From Alphaproteobacteria bacterium (GTDB lineage: Bacteria > Pseudomonadota > Alphaproteobacteria > ATCC43930 > CGMCC-115725): 64,000 nucleotides of DNA. The notes beneath the pieces were generated by a model, which was not told where the DNA came from, ran no database searches, and worked only from the letters and a program-made list of their open reading frames with translations. The position numbers and the translations under genes are program-made. The stretch spans positions 1 through 64,000 of the forward strand of contig JAGWON010000009.1 of NCBI GenBank assembly GCA_028871055.1, read 5' to 3'. The stretch's first letter is position 1. Each line of letters opens with the position of its first letter. This document shows, piece by piece, positions 18,233 to 31,668 of this stretch.

Positions 18233-18664
18233 TCACCCGCCCGGTGGCGACGGCTGCATCGGGACGTTAGGAACGGTCGGCGGTGGGGGCGTTGCCGGCG
18301 GAGGACAGGGGACGCGCACTGATTCCTGCCCGGTCCTCGGATTCGAGTAGTGGTCCGAGTTCAGTAACGGATCTGCGCCATAGGGGTACGTTGGCACTTG
18401 CTTTCCAGTCTTCACGTCGATCCAGCTCCCATCGGGAAGTTTCACGGACTCCTGCCCGGTCCTCGGATTCGAGTAGTGGTCCGAGTTCAGTAACGGATCT
18501 GCGCCATAGGGGTACGCTGGCACTTGCTTTCCAGTCTTCACGTCGATCCAGCAATTACCGCTTGAAGTGGCCGTCGTTTGGGCTTGGATGTTTGACGATT
18601 GAACGAGACAGCCCGCGATGAAGAACGCGCAAGCCGCAAGGCCCGCGACAATGGCATGGTGCAT
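18233..18664 (-). CDS. Repeat-containing lipoprotein of unknown function
   Basis: A 143-residue protein with a lipoprotein signal peptide (MHHAIVAGLAACAFFIAGC, lipobox IAGC). Two nearly identical 42-residue repeats follow, each with WIDVKTGKQVP, YPYGADPLLNSDHYSNP and RTGQES, then a Pro-rich tail. The repeats are almost identical in DNA (126-base period). ATG 18664, after a GGGGGCG ribosome binding site, is preferred over a TTG five codons earlier. The function is unknown; it is probably anchored to a membrane. The gene lies between two copies of the ligA tail and looks inserted. Confidence 0.65.
   Translation of the reverse strand: MHHAIVAGLAACAFFIAGCLVQSSNIQAQTTATSSGNCWIDVKTGKQVPAYPYGADPLLNSDHYSNPRTGQESVKLPDGSWIDVKTGKQVPTYPYGADPLLNSDHYSNPRTGQESVRVPCPPPATPPPPTVPNVPMQPSPPGG
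18324..18555 (-). repeat. Tandem 126-bp repeat inside the lipoprotein gene
   Basis: Two copies of a 126-base unit, beginning at 18324 and 18450, differ at only a few positions over about 100 bases. They encode the 42-residue protein repeat in frame, so a change in copy number would preserve the reading frame. Confidence 0.85.
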
Positions 18665-18718
18665 GATGATCGCCCCCAACGACGACGGTTTCTACCGCGC
18701 GATAAACGCTACTACCGC

Positions 18719-18730
18719 GGGGGGGGGGGG
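18719..18730. repeat. Homopolymer of twelve G
   Basis: An uninterrupted run of 12 G (C on the coding strand of the lipoprotein gene) lies about 55 bases upstream of that gene's start and outside any frame. It is a likely site of slippage or of a sequencing length error. Confidence 0.7.
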
Positions 18731-18767
18731 CGGCAATGATGGCGAGTCGTGTACCGGAGCCAGCCAA

Positions 18768-22534
<3,767 letters not shown>

Positions 22535-22597
22535 GGCCGCGAAATGATATCGCCGCCATCCGGCCGAGGCCAGCGGGCCGGACGCGACGCGACTCGT

Positions 22598-23446
22598 CTA
22601 GAAGGCGAAGCCGAGCATCCTTCCGAACCAGCCTTCTTGTTCTTTGCTGGCGGGCGGCGTCTCGTTGTTGTTGGCGACGACTTCCTTGCCGGTCATCAGC
22701 GTGTAGGTCGCGGCGTACCACGCGCTGCCCGGATAGTTATAGCCGAGCACGGCGGCGGTGCGCCGGGCCTCGTCCTTGAGGCCGAGCGCGAGATAGCACT
22801 CGGTCAGGCGTTCGAGCGCCTCGGGCGCGTGGGTCGTCGTCTGGTATTTGTCGACCACCGTTTTGAAGCGGTTGAGCGCCGCCAGGTAATAGCCTTGCTT
22901 TTCGTACCAACGGCCGATTGCCATCTCCTTGCCGGCGAGATGGTCGCGCGCCAAGTCGATCTTGAGGCGCGCGTCGCGGGCGTAAGCGGTATCGGGAAAC
23001 CGGCGCACGACTTCTTCCAGCGCCTGCATCGCCTGTTCGGTGGTCTTCTGGTCGCGGCCGACGTCCTCGATCTGGATGTAGTAATCGAGGGCCTTCAGGT
23101 AATATGCGTAGGCCACGTCGCGATTGCCGGGATGGAGCTGGATGTAACGATCCGCGGCAATGATCGATTCGTCATACTTGTTGGCTTGGTACAATGCATA
23201 GGCCGACATGAGCTGGGCCCGGGTTGCCCAGACCGAGTATGGATGCTGTTGCTCGACCTCGTCGAAGGCATCGGCGGCCTTCGCGTAGTCCTCCTGGGCC
23301 AGCATGTCCATGGCCGAGTTGTAGAGTTCGTCGACCGGCTTTTCGACGTAAGTGTCCTTCTTGTCGCTGGAGCAGCCGGACACAGCGATGGCGAGCACCA
23401 GCCCGCCGATCACGGCTGCGACACGGCCGGCCGTCGGTATCCGCAT
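22598..23446 (-). CDS. bamD: Outer membrane protein assembly factor BamD
   Basis: An essential lipoprotein of the BAM complex that inserts beta-barrel proteins. The 282-residue protein has a signal peptide with lipobox VSGC (acylated Cys25) and then tetratricopeptide repeats (ELYNSAMDMLAQEDYAKAAD and following). The ATG at 23446 gives a normal signal peptide. The open frame continues upstream but overlaps lpxC without similarity. The position between lpxC and recN is typical for alphaproteobacteria. Confidence 0.93.
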   Translation of the reverse strand: MRIPTAGRVAAVIGGLVLAIAVSGCSSDKKDTYVEKPVDELYNSAMDMLAQEDYAKAADAFDEVEQQHPYSVWATRAQLMSAYALYQANKYDESIIAADRYIQLHPGNRDVAYAYYLKALDYYIQIEDVGRDQKTTEQAMQALEEVVRRFPDTAYARDARLKIDLARDHLAGKEMAIGRWYEKQGYYLAALNRFKTVVDKYQTTTHAPEALERLTECYLALGLKDEARRTAAVLGYNYPGSAWYAATYTLMTGKEVVANNNETPPASKEQEGWFGRMLGFAF

Positions 23447-23546
23447 GAATTGAGTGAAAAGCCCCACGAGTGGCCTTATACCACGAACCGGCCGACGCAC
23501 GAAACCGTCACGTGTCGGGAATCGCCAGGGTTTAGGCCGAGTTGGC

Positions 23547-24434
23547 TCAGGCGACGGCGGCGGCCGGCAGTTCCGCGCTGCCAAAGCGCCATGCCGACCG
23601 GTCGGCGAACAGCGCTGCCAGGAGCTGCCGGTTGAGCGCATGACCCGAACGCGTACCGTGGAAATGGCCGAGCAGCGGCGCGCCCGCCAGATAGAGATCG
23701 CCGAGCGCGTCGAGCATCTTGTGGCGTACGAACTCGTCGTCGTAGCGCAACCCTTCTTCGTTGAGCACGCGGTCGCCTGCAATCACCACGGCGTTGTCGA
23801 GCGAGCCGCCGCGCGCCAAGCCGGCCTCGCGCATGCGCTCGACCTCGTCAAGGAAGCCGAAGGTCCGCGCGGCGCAAAGCTCGTGTTTGAAAGTGGCGGG
23901 GCAGGGCGAAAGCGTCAGCTCTTGACGGCGGATGGCGCTCGACGTGAAGTCGATGGCGAAGCTCACCGAAAACCGGTCGTTCGGCACCAGCGCGGCCGAC
24001 TGGCCGGGCGTGCCGACGGTGATCGGCTTGAGCACGCGGATGACGCGTCGCGGCGCATCCTGTCCGACCAGACCGGCGCATTCGATGAGAAAGACGAAGG
24101 GCGAGGCGCTGCCGTCCATTGCCGGGATTTCCGGCCCGTCGAGCTCGACAACGGCGTTGTCGACCTCGAGGCCCGCGAACGCCGCCATCAGATGCTCGAC
24201 CGTGCCGACCGATACGCCTTTGGCATTGGCCAAGGTCGTGCAGAGTGGCGAGTCGACGGCGTTGCGCCAGTCGGCGGCGATCTCGGTGTTCAGATCGCTG
24301 CGATAGAAGCGGATGCCGGTGTCCGGTGCGGCCGGGCGCAGCACCATCTCAATATGGGCTCCCGAATGAAGACCGATGCCGCGACAGTGAATCGGCGCCT
24401 TGAGCGTCTTCTGCATGCCCGAACTTTGGATCAT
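23547..24434 (-). CDS. lpxC: UDP-3-O-acyl-N-acetylglucosamine deacetylase LpxC
   Basis: A Zn2+ deacetylase catalysing the committed step of lipid A synthesis. The 295-residue protein retains the metal ligands His81 (TVEHLMAA), His238 and Asp242 (FVRHKMLDALGD) and the catalytic-site His265 (RSGHALN). The N-terminus shows LKAPIHCRGIGLHSG. The start is supported by GGGGGA just before the ATG and AAGGAG further upstream; a second ATG seven codons in is possible. Its presence implies a classic LPS-bearing outer membrane. Confidence 0.95.
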   Translation of the reverse strand: MIQSSGMQKTLKAPIHCRGIGLHSGAHIEMVLRPAAPDTGIRFYRSDLNTEIAADWRNAVDSPLCTTLANAKGVSVGTVEHLMAAFAGLEVDNAVVELDGPEIPAMDGSASPFVFLIECAGLVGQDAPRRVIRVLKPITVGTPGQSAALVPNDRFSVSFAIDFTSSAIRRQELTLSPCPATFKHELCAARTFGFLDEVERMREAGLARGGSLDNAVVIAGDRVLNEEGLRYDDEFVRHKMLDALGDLYLAGAPLLGHFHGTRSGHALNRQLLAALFADRSAWRFGSAELPAAAVA

Positions 24435-24507
24435 TCCCCCACAACTCCTTGAACACGCAAAGGGTTACTGATCGCGCTGCAGCGCCGCAAATCACTCTTT
24501 ATTTCAG

Positions 24508-24537
24508 ATTGTGACGAATATCTTCTCTGGAAATCAA
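24508..24537 (-). promoter_or_regulatory. Candidate promoter upstream of lpxC
   Basis: TTGATT (24532-24537) and CACAAT (24508-24513) are 18 bases apart in the 179-base gap between ftsZ and lpxC, which is AT-richer than its surroundings. The match is moderate. It suggests that lpxC and downstream genes can be transcribed independently of the dcw read-through. Confidence 0.35.
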
Positions 24538-24571
24538 AGGCTTAGGTCGCAAGTTTGGCTCGCGCCGGCGC

Positions 24572-24595
24572 GCGGACGCCGATCATGGCGCCCGC
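24572..24595 (-). terminator. Stem-loop just downstream of ftsZ
   Basis: A 9-bp stem (GCGGGCGCC paired with GGCGTCCGC, one G-U pair) with a 6-base loop begins 18 bases after the ftsZ stop. No T run follows, so it may attenuate or protect the mRNA 3' end rather than terminate efficiently. Confidence 0.35.
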
Positions 24596-24613
24596 GAACC
24601 GCGCGAATCCCAC

Positions 24614-26206
24614 CTAGTTCGCCTGGCGGCGGAGGAAAGCGGGAATCTCGAGCAGATCCTCATCCTTCGCGCGCGGGCGCTCCGCTGTCGGCTCGGGCCG
24701 CGCTGCCACCAGCGTGGGCTGGGCCGGTGTCGGCTGAGGCACGGCTTGCGGCCGCGCGACCGGCGCCGGTTCGGCCATCGCCTTCGGCGTCGCCGGCTCG
24801 TCCTGCGGATGCAGCAACCGGCCGGCATTGGTGACCCGCTCGAACAGGCTCTGCGTCCGCTTGGGCTGCGGCACCGGTTGTTGCGGCTGGCGTGCGCCGT
24901 TGGTCATCGCCGCCTCGGCGAAGGCACTGGGCGCCGCCGCCGGCCGCACCGCCACCGGACGGACGATTACCGGCTCGACCGCCTGCCGCGGCGGCATGAA
25001 GCTGCCCCGGCTGAGCGCCTGCGCTTCGATCGCGTCGATGCGCGGTATAGGCGCTTGCGCCGATGCCGCGGCGGGTTCGGCATAGGCCGGCTCGGGCTCG
25101 GGTGCCGCCGGCTGCACCACATAAGGCGCCGCGGGCGTTGCGGCAGGTGCGGCCGCTGGATACGCGGCTTGGCTTGCGGCGTTGCGTGCCGCGCGCTCTC
25201 TCTGCACCAACTCGAGCGGCTTCGGATGCTCCATCTGGTCGGCGTCGATGCCGGTCGCCACCACCGAGATCCGCATGCGGCCAGCGAGCTTTTCATCGAA
25301 CGTCGAGCCGAAGATGATGTTGGCGTCGGGATCGACTTCCTCGCGGATGCGGTTTGCGGCTTCGTCGACCTCGTAGAGCGTCATGTCGGGGCCGCCAGTG
25401 ATGTTGATGAGGACACCGCGCGCGCCCTTCATCGACACGTCCTCGAGCAGCGGGTTGGAGATAGCGGCCTCCGCGGCGTCGATCGCGCGGCGGTCGCCCT
25501 CGGCCTCGCCCGTGCCCATCATCGCCTTGCCCATCTCGCTCATCACCGCACGGATATCGGCGAAATCGAGATTGATCAGGCCCGGCATCACCATCAGGTC
25601 GGTCACGCCGCGAACACCTGCGTGTAGCACATCGTCCGCCATCTTGAAGGCGTCGGCGAAGGTGGTACGCTCGTTCGCCACCCGGAACAGGTTCTGGTTC
25701 GGGATGATGAGCAGGGTATCGACATACTTAGTCATCTCTTCGATGCCCTTTTCCGCCGTCTTCATCCGGTGGGTGCCCTCGAAGTGGAAGGGCTTGGTGA
25801 CGACGCCCACGGTGAGGATGCCGGCCTCGCGCGCGGCGCGGGCGATGACCGGCCCCGCGCCGGTGCCGGTGCCGCCGCCCATGCCGGCGGTGATGAACAC
25901 CATGTTGGAACCCTCGAGCGCCATCATGATCTCGTCGAGCGCCTCTTCGGCGGCGATCTGGCCAACGTCGGGCCGCGATCCGGCACCGAGGCCGCGGGTC
26001 ACGGTAATGCCGAGTTGGATGCGGCGTTCGGCCAGCGACTGCTTCATCGCCTGGGCGTCTGTGTTGCACACGATGAACTCGCAACCGACGAGGTTGGAGC
26101 GGATCATGTTGTTGACAGCGTTGCCGCCGGCACCGCCGACGCCAATCACGGTAAGCCGGGGCCTGAGCTCCAGCTCCTCATTCGGTACCTTCAGGTTCAA
26201 CGTCAT
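24614..26206 (-). CDS. ftsZ: Cell division protein FtsZ
   Basis: A tubulin-like GTPase forming the Z ring. The 530-residue protein has the N-terminal nucleotide-binding GGAGGNA at 24-30 and the tubulin signature GGGTGTG at 110-116. A long Pro/Ala-rich linker (about 330-510) leads to the conserved C-terminal peptide EIPAFLRRQ, which binds FtsA. The extended linker accounts for the length above the usual 380-400 residues and is normal for alphaproteobacteria. GGAGGGA precedes ATG 26206, which is preferred over the TTG four codons upstream. The gap to ftsA is 75 bases. Confidence 0.97.
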   Translation of the reverse strand: MTLNLKVPNEELELRPRLTVIGVGGAGGNAVNNMIRSNLVGCEFIVCNTDAQAMKQSLAERRIQLGITVTRGLGAGSRPDVGQIAAEEALDEIMMALEGSNMVFITAGMGGGTGTGAGPVIARAAREAGILTVGVVTKPFHFEGTHRMKTAEKGIEEMTKYVDTLLIIPNQNLFRVANERTTFADAFKMADDVLHAGVRGVTDLMVMPGLINLDFADIRAVMSEMGKAMMGTGEAEGDRRAIDAAEAAISNPLLEDVSMKGARGVLINITGGPDMTLYEVDEAANRIREEVDPDANIIFGSTFDEKLAGRMRISVVATGIDADQMEHPKPLELVQRERAARNAASQAAYPAAAPAATPAAPYVVQPAAPEPEPAYAEPAAASAQAPIPRIDAIEAQALSRGSFMPPRQAVEPVIVRPVAVRPAAAPSAFAEAAMTNGARQPQQPVPQPKRTQSLFERVTNAGRLLHPQDEPATPKAMAEPAPVARPQAVPQPTPAQPTLVAARPEPTAERPRAKDEDLLEIPAFLRRQAN

Positions 26207-26281
26207 ACTTCCCTCCAAAGCGTCGCCAGAGTTGAGGTCCGGCCTACCCGCCGGGCGAACGGCGGGTTGCCGGTAGTCGGT

Positions 26282-27538
26282 TCAAAGGTTTTCACGTAGC
26301 CAGCCCCCGATTCGGCCGAAGAGGCCGCTTGGCTCCGCCGCGCCTGCCCGGCCGCGTCGCTGCGGCTCGGCGTGCTCGGCGAGAGCGAAATGGATAAGAC
26401 CGACCGCGCCCGCGAATGCGGGGCCAACGGTCGATTCGGCCAGCCCTTCGACGCGCAAAGGGCGGCCGACGCGGATCTGCTTGTCGAGGATCAGGCCGGC
26501 GAGCTCGCGCGTACCCGGCAGCTGACAGGCGCCGCCGGTCAGCACGATGCGGCGGCCCGCGATCTTGTCGAAGCCCGAGGCCTCGAGCCGGTTGCGCACG
26601 AGTTCGAACGTCTCTTCGAGCCGGGGCGAGATGATTCCGACCAGAAGCGACTTCGGCACGTGGTTGGCGTGGTTATCCTCCTCGCCGACCAGCGGGACAG
26701 TGATCGTCTCGCGCTCATCGGCGGCCGAGGGGATGGCGCTGCCGTAGAGCGCCTTCATCCGCTCGGCGTGAATGATCGGTGTGGTCAAGCCGCGCGCGAC
26801 GTCGTTGGTGACGTGGCTGCCGCCGACCGGAACGCTGTCCGCGAAGACGAGATTGCCGTCGAAGAACACGCCGATGGTGGTGGTGCCGCCGCCCATGTCG
26901 ATGACCGTGACGCCGAGTTCGCTTTCGTCCTCGACCAGGGTCGCGAGGCCTGAGGCATAAGGGCTCGCCACCACCGCCGCGATCTCGAGCCTGCAGCGGC
27001 CGAGGCAATTGGCGATGTTGCGTACGGCCGCCGATTCCGCGGTCAGGATGTGCATGTTGACCGCGAGTTTGTGGCCGTACATGCCGCGCGGATCGCGCAC
27101 CGGGCGACCGCCGTCGATGGCGAAGCCGACCGGGACCGAATGGATCACCGCGCGCTCGACGGGTTCCTTGATGCGAAAGCCCTGCTCGAGGACGCGGCGC
27201 ATGTTGGCATCCGACACTTCGTGGCCGTTGAGGTTGATCTCGGTCTTGATCATTCGCGACGCCGAGAAGCCGCCGGAGAGGTTCACCACCACCTCGGTCA
27301 AATGCTCACCGGCCATCTGTTCGGCGGCATGAACGGTGGTCAGGATCGCCTGGCTCGCCGCCTCGATGTCGGTGATGATGCCATTCTTGATGCCGCGCGA
27401 GATCTGGTGGCCAATGCCGATGATGCGCGGCATCGGTTCTTCGCGGCGCGCGATGAAGCAACACATCTTGGTAGTGCCGATATCGAGCACCCCGATCACT
27501 CCGCCGCGCGCGCGGCCATTGAGCTTTTTGTTGGTCAT
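26282..27538 (-). CDS. ftsA: Cell division protein FtsA
   Basis: An actin-like ATPase that tethers FtsZ to the membrane and recruits the divisome. The 418-residue protein shows the phosphate-1 motif GVLDIGTTK, the phosphate-2 region VIDMGGGTT and the adenosine motif VLTGGACQLPG. The C-terminus ends in an amphipathic, Trp- and Arg-containing stretch (GLFGRIGGWLRENL), the expected membrane-targeting sequence. ATG 27538 overlaps the ftsQ stop by 4 bases. Confidence 0.96.
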   Translation of the reverse strand: MTNKKLNGRARGGVIGVLDIGTTKMCCFIARREEPMPRIIGIGHQISRGIKNGIITDIEAASQAILTTVHAAEQMAGEHLTEVVVNLSGGFSASRMIKTEINLNGHEVSDANMRRVLEQGFRIKEPVERAVIHSVPVGFAIDGGRPVRDPRGMYGHKLAVNMHILTAESAAVRNIANCLGRCRLEIAAVVASPYASGLATLVEDESELGVTVIDMGGGTTTIGVFFDGNLVFADSVPVGGSHVTNDVARGLTTPIIHAERMKALYGSAIPSAADERETITVPLVGEEDNHANHVPKSLLVGIISPRLEETFELVRNRLEASGFDKIAGRRIVLTGGACQLPGTRELAGLILDKQIRVGRPLRVEGLAESTVGPAFAGAVGLIHFALAEHAEPQRRGRAGAAEPSGLFGRIGGWLRENL

Positions 27539-28395
27539 GAGCTCTTGGCCTTGTCGCTGCCTCTGGCGCCGGGGCGTCTGGTCGCGTCGGCGGGTGCGAG
27601 GCGCACTACCAGGCGATCCGGCAGGCGCAGATCGATCGCTGCGATGTTGCGTTCGAGGATGCGGTCCTGGGCCTCGAGCCCGGCGAGGCGCTGCCACGCG
27701 GCGAGAGCGTCCGTCTCGGGCAGCGCTGCGTCGACGCCGGTATCGAAGCGCAGCGTCCAGCGCCGGGCGCCATAGCGCACCGCGGCGTTGACGCGGCGCG
27801 CGAGCGCGGGCTCGGTCGCAAGCATGTCGATCAGGCTTGCCGCTTGAACCGCCGCGTCGTCGCCCACGAGCACGATCAGCGGCCCGTATTGGGCAAGGTC
27901 ATCGGTCGGAATCACCGTGCCGTCGCGATCGATCAGCGACAGCCCGCCGTTGCGCTGCCAGAATGCGAACGGTACGCGCTCGGTCAGGCGAATGAACAGC
28001 GTATCGGGCAGTTGGCGCCCGACATCGGCCGTGCGGATCCAAGGCAGCGCCTCGAGCCGAGCCTTGGCCGCGTCGAGATCGATGTCGAACATCGGCATGC
28101 CGCGCCGGACATGCAGGGCGGCGAGGATCGAGGCGACGCTCTGACGCCGGCGGCCGACGACGTCGACGTTTTCCAGCGCCACGCCGTGGCGCGCGCCGAT
28201 GGCGAGAAGGCGCGCCTCGATCGCGCCGCCGGTGCGGATGATGGCGCCGTCGCGCCACAGCCAGTAGCCGGCCGCACCCGCCGCGATCAGGCTCGTCGCG
28301 CCGAGGCCAAGCACCACTGCGGCAGTCGGGAAGGGCCGGCGGCGCTGTGCCGCGGCCGGCTGTTTCTCGGAAGCGCGGCGCTTCAGAAATCGCAT
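27535..28395 (-). CDS. ftsQ: Cell division protein FtsQ
   Basis: A bitopic divisome protein bridging early and late components. The 286-residue protein has a basic cytoplasmic N-terminus ([12 protein letters not shown]) and one membrane helix at about 24-49. The periplasmic POTRA domain has NVDVVGRRRQSVASILAAL, and the FtsQ beta domain contains WIRTADVGRQLPDTLFIRLT. It overlaps the ddl 3' end by 13 bases and the ftsA start by 4. Confidence 0.93.
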   Translation of the reverse strand: MRFLKRRASEKQPAAAQRRRPFPTAAVVLGLGATSLIAAGAAGYWLWRDGAIIRTGGAIEARLLAIGARHGVALENVDVVGRRRQSVASILAALHVRRGMPMFDIDLDAAKARLEALPWIRTADVGRQLPDTLFIRLTERVPFAFWQRNGGLSLIDRDGTVIPTDDLAQYGPLIVLVGDDAAVQAASLIDMLATEPALARRVNAAVRYGARRWTLRFDTGVDAALPETDALAAWQRLAGLEAQDRILERNIAAIDLRLPDRLVVRLAPADATRRPGARGSDKAKSS

Positions 28396-29309
28396 GCCGC
28401 GTTCTCCACCATCCAGCGCACCAGCGCGGGAAAATCGATGCCGGCGTGGCGCGCGATGTCGGGCACTAACGAGGTCGGCGTCATCCCGGGCTGAGTGTTC
28501 ACCTCGAGCAGCACCAGCTTGCCGGGCTCGCTTTTGGTGTCGTCGTAGCGCAGGTCGGCGCGGCTCACGCCGCGGCAGCCGAGCGCCTGGTGCGCCGCCA
28601 GGCCAATCGTCAGCGCCTCCTCATAGGCGCGCGGATGGATCGGCGCCGGCATCAGGTGTTTGGAGCCGCCCGGCGCGTATTTCGCGTCGTAGTCGTAGAA
28701 ACCTTTGGCCGGACGAATCTCGAGCGCGCCGAGTGCCCGGTTGCCCATCACCGCGACGGTGATCTCGCGGCCGGGCACATAGCGCTCGACCAGCGCACGC
28801 TCGTAGCGCCACGCCTTGGCTTCCGCGGCCCATGCGTTGTCGCCACCCCGGACGATGCGGACACCGACGCTCGAGCCCTCGTTAACCGGTTTCACCACGA
28901 AGGGCCGCGGCAGCAGGTCGCCGGCGGCGATTTCCGCGCGCGTCGCCACCCGGCCTTCGGCCAGCGGCAGGCCAGCGGCCGCGAACACGCAGCGTGCGGT
29001 CGGCTTGTCCATGGCGGTCGCCGAGGCGAGGACGCCCGAATGGGTATAGGGTACCCGCAGGAATTCGAGCACACCCTGGACCGTGCCGTCCTCGCCGCCG
29101 CGGCCGTGCAGCGCGTTGAACACAACGTTGGGCGCCGGCGTGAGCGCGCGTACCAGCGCGCCCAAATCGCGCGTCACGTCGATGCTGCGCACGTCGTAAC
29201 CGAGCGAGACGAGCGCGCCCGCGCATTCGCGGCCGCTGACCAGCGACACTTCGCGCTCGGCGGTCCAGCCGCCCATCAAGACGGCGACGGAGCGGATCGT
29301 CTGGCTCAT
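28383..29309 (-). CDS. ddl: D-alanine--D-alanine ligase
   Basis: An ATP-grasp enzyme making the D-Ala-D-Ala end of the peptidoglycan stem peptide. The 308-residue protein shows the N-terminal [17 protein letters not shown], the mid-region [12 protein letters not shown], the grasp motif [15 protein letters not shown], and the metal-binding C-terminus [20 protein letters not shown] 29309 overlaps the murB stop by 4 bases (ATGA). Confidence 0.95.
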   Translation of the reverse strand: MSQTIRSVAVLMGGWTAEREVSLVSGRECAGALVSLGYDVRSIDVTRDLGALVRALTPAPNVVFNALHGRGGEDGTVQGVLEFLRVPYTHSGVLASATAMDKPTARCVFAAAGLPLAEGRVATRAEIAAGDLLPRPFVVKPVNEGSSVGVRIVRGGDNAWAAEAKAWRYERALVERYVPGREITVAVMGNRALGALEIRPAKGFYDYDAKYAPGGSKHLMPAPIHPRAYEEALTIGLAAHQALGCRGVSRADLRYDDTKSEPGKLVLLEVNTQPGMTPTSLVPDIARHAGIDFPALVRWMVENAACDF

Positions 29310-30247
29310 GCAGGGCCCCCGCTCTGCGCCGGCATGCCGATGCGCTTGATTTCCCATCCGAGGACGACGCCGGTTTTTTCCTTGACGCGGCGGCGCACCT
29401 CCTCGCCCAGCGCTTCGATTTCGGCGGCCGTCGCTGCGCCGGTATTGATCAGAAAATTGGCGTGCTTCTCCGAGACCATCGCGCCGCCCCGCGTCAAGCC
29501 ACGGCAGCCGGCCCGGTCGATCAGCTCCCACGCTTTGTGGCCCGGCGGATTGGCGAAAGTCGAGCCGCCGGTACGCGTACGGATCGGCTGGGTCGCCTCG
29601 CGCTGCGCCTGGATCTCGGCCATGCGCGCGCCGATCGCCGCGGGTTTGTCACGCCGGCCCTTGAAGCGCGCGGCGACGAAGATCCAGTCGGCGGGCACGC
29701 CGCAATGGCGATAAGACATGTCCATCTCGCCGGGCTCGAGGTCATGGCGGTGGCCGTCGCCGTCGATCGCCGTCGCCTCGCGCAGCACGTCTTTGAACTC
29801 ACTGCCATAAGCACCGGCGTTCATCCGCAGCCCGCCGCCAACGGTCCCCGGAATGCCGGACAGGAACTCGAGACCGGCAATGCCCGCCTCGCAGGCGGCG
29901 AGCGCGACGTTGAGGTCGAGCGCGCCGGCGCCGGCGACGATCTCCTCACCGGCGGCCTTGATTTCGACAAAGCTGCGGCCCAGACGCACGACCACGCCGG
30001 GCACACCGCCATCGCGGATTAGCAGGTTCGAGGCAACGCCGATTACCGTCACCGGCGCATCCTTCGGCTTGGCGGCGAGGAAATCGGCCAGATCGTCGAG
30101 ATCGGCCGGGCGGAACATGACCTCGGCCGGGCCGCCAACACGGAACCAGGTCAGCTGCGCAAGCGGCGCGTTCTCGGTCAGCCGGCCACGCGCGCGCGGC
30201 AGGCGCTCGATCAGACGGGATTGCCGGTCGCGCCGCATTGCCATCAT
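29306..30247 (-). CDS. murB: UDP-N-acetylenolpyruvoylglucosamine reductase MurB
   Basis: An FAD enzyme reducing UDP-GlcNAc-enolpyruvate to UDP-MurNAc. The 313-residue protein is type IIa-like, with [15 protein letters not shown] and [13 protein letters not shown] (FAD site), [19 protein letters not shown], and [17 protein letters not shown] carrying the catalytic Ser. Start ATG 30247 is the first of ATG-ATG and overlaps the murC stop by 4 bases. A longer frame upstream lies within murC. Confidence 0.95.
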   Translation of the reverse strand: MMAMRRDRQSRLIERLPRARGRLTENAPLAQLTWFRVGGPAEVMFRPADLDDLADFLAAKPKDAPVTVIGVASNLLIRDGGVPGVVVRLGRSFVEIKAAGEEIVAGAGALDLNVALAACEAGIAGLEFLSGIPGTVGGGLRMNAGAYGSEFKDVLREATAIDGDGHRHDLEPGEMDMSYRHCGVPADWIFVAARFKGRRDKPAAIGARMAEIQAQREATQPIRTRTGGSTFANPPGHKAWELIDRAGCRGLTRGGAMVSEKHANFLINTGAATAAEIEALGEEVRRRVKEKTGVVLGWEIKRIGMPAQSGGPA

Positions 30248-31668
30248 TGGCGCTTCCTCAGTCGCGTCCGCGCCGCCAGCTCGTTCGGCAGCGCATTCGC
30301 CCATGCGGTGATCGACCCGGCGCCGAGACACACCACCATGTCACCGGGCTTCGCCAGGTCGCAGATGACGGCGGGCAGCGCCTCGGGCGATTCGAGGGGC
30401 AGGGCGTTGCGGTGCCCATGGGTCTTGAGCCCGACGACTAGGGCGTCGCGATCGACGCCGGGAATCGGCGTCTCGCCCGCGGGGTAGATATCGGCGACCA
30501 ACACCGTGTCAGCGTCGTTGAAGCAAGTGCAGAATTCCTCGAACAGGTTTTTGACGCGGGTGTAGCGGTGCGGCTGCACCACAGCGATGACGCTGCTCTG
30601 GGCGGCCCCGCGCGCCGCCCGCAGCACCGCGGCGATCTCGACCGGGTGATGGGCATAATCGTCGATAACGGTCACGCCGTTCCATTCGCCGGTCTTGGTG
30701 AAGCGGCGCTTCACGCCCTTGAAGCCGCCGAAGGCGCTGCGGATCACGTCGTCGGCCAGCTTCAGCTCGCGCGCCACGGCGACGGCGGCAAGCGCGTTCT
30801 GCACATTGTGCCGGCCGAACATCGGCAGGTGCAGACGCTGGATCGTCCGGCTGGTTCCGTCGCGGCGATCGGTCACGATGGCCTCGAAATGCGCGCCGTC
30901 GGCACCGAGTTCGACAGCGTCGGCGCGCACGTCGGCCTGCAGGCTGAACCCGTAAGTGACGACACGGCGCTCGCTGAGCTTCGGGATCAGCCCCTGGACC
31001 ACCGGATGGTCAATGCACAGCACGGCGACGCCGTAGAACGGGATGGCCGAGACGAAGCTCTCGAAGCCCTGATGCAGCGCCTCGATGGAGCCGTAATGAT
31101 CGAGGTGCTCGGGATCGATGTTGGTGACGACGGCAATGGTCGACGGCAGCTTGACGAAGGTGCCATCGCTTTCGTCGGCTTCGACCACCATCCAGGCGCC
31201 GGTGCCGAGCCGGGCGTTGGTGCCATAGGCGTTGATGATGCCGCCGTTGATGACGGTCGGATCGAGGCTCGCGGCTTCGAGCAACGCGCCGATCAGCGAG
31301 GTGGTCGTCGTCTTGCCGTGCGTTCCGGCGACCGCGATCGCCCATTTGAGCCGCATCAGTTCGCCCAGCATCTCGGCGCGGCGCACGACCGGAATGAGGC
31401 GTGAACGCGCCACGATCACCTCTGGATTGTCCGGCTTCACCGCCGAGGAAACGACCACGACCTTGGCGTCGCCGATGTTCTCGGCGCGATGGCCGATCGC
31501 GACCCGGATGCCGAGCCCGCGGAGCCGCTTGATGTTGGCGTTGTCGGCGAGATCGCTGCCCTGCACCTCGTAGCCGAGATTCTTCAGGATCTCGGCAATG
31601 CCGCTCATGCCGATGCCGCCGATGCCAGTGAAATGGATGGTGCCGATGTCGAGCGGTAGCGCTCTCAT
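30244..31668 (-). CDS. murC: UDP-N-acetylmuramate--L-alanine ligase MurC
   Basis: A Mur ligase adding L-Ala to UDP-MurNAc. The 474-residue protein has the N-terminal Rossmann motif [11 protein letters not shown], the ATP loop GTHGKTTT at 115-122, and the C-terminal [12 protein letters not shown], with the His pair that is characteristic of MurC. It lies between murG and murB with 4-base overlaps on both sides. Confidence 0.97.
   Translation of the reverse strand: MRALPLDIGTIHFTGIGGIGMSGIAEILKNLGYEVQGSDLADNANIKRLRGLGIRVAIGHRAENIGDAKVVVVSSAVKPDNPEVIVARSRLIPVVRRAEMLGELMRLKWAIAVAGTHGKTTTTSLIGALLEAASLDPTVINGGIINAYGTNARLGTGAWMVVEADESDGTFVKLPSTIAVVTNIDPEHLDHYGSIEALHQGFESFVSAIPFYGVAVLCIDHPVVQGLIPKLSERRVVTYGFSLQADVRADAVELGADGAHFEAIVTDRRDGTSRTIQRLHLPMFGRHNVQNALAAVAVARELKLADDVIRSAFGGFKGVKRRFTKTGEWNGVTVIDDYAHHPVEIAAVLRAARGAAQSSVIAVVQPHRYTRVKNLFEEFCTCFNDADTVLVADIYPAGETPIPGVDRDALVVGLKTHGHRNALPLESPEALPAVICDLAKPGDMVVCLGAGSITAWANALPNELAARTRLRKRQ

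Noticed and set aside
18324-18555. A possible CRISPR or intergenic repeat array
   Set aside because: There are only two long direct units, in frame inside a lipoprotein gene, with no spacers.
22535-22597. A LexA box upstream of recN
   Set aside because: No GTTC-N7-GTTC occurs in the bamD-recN gap.
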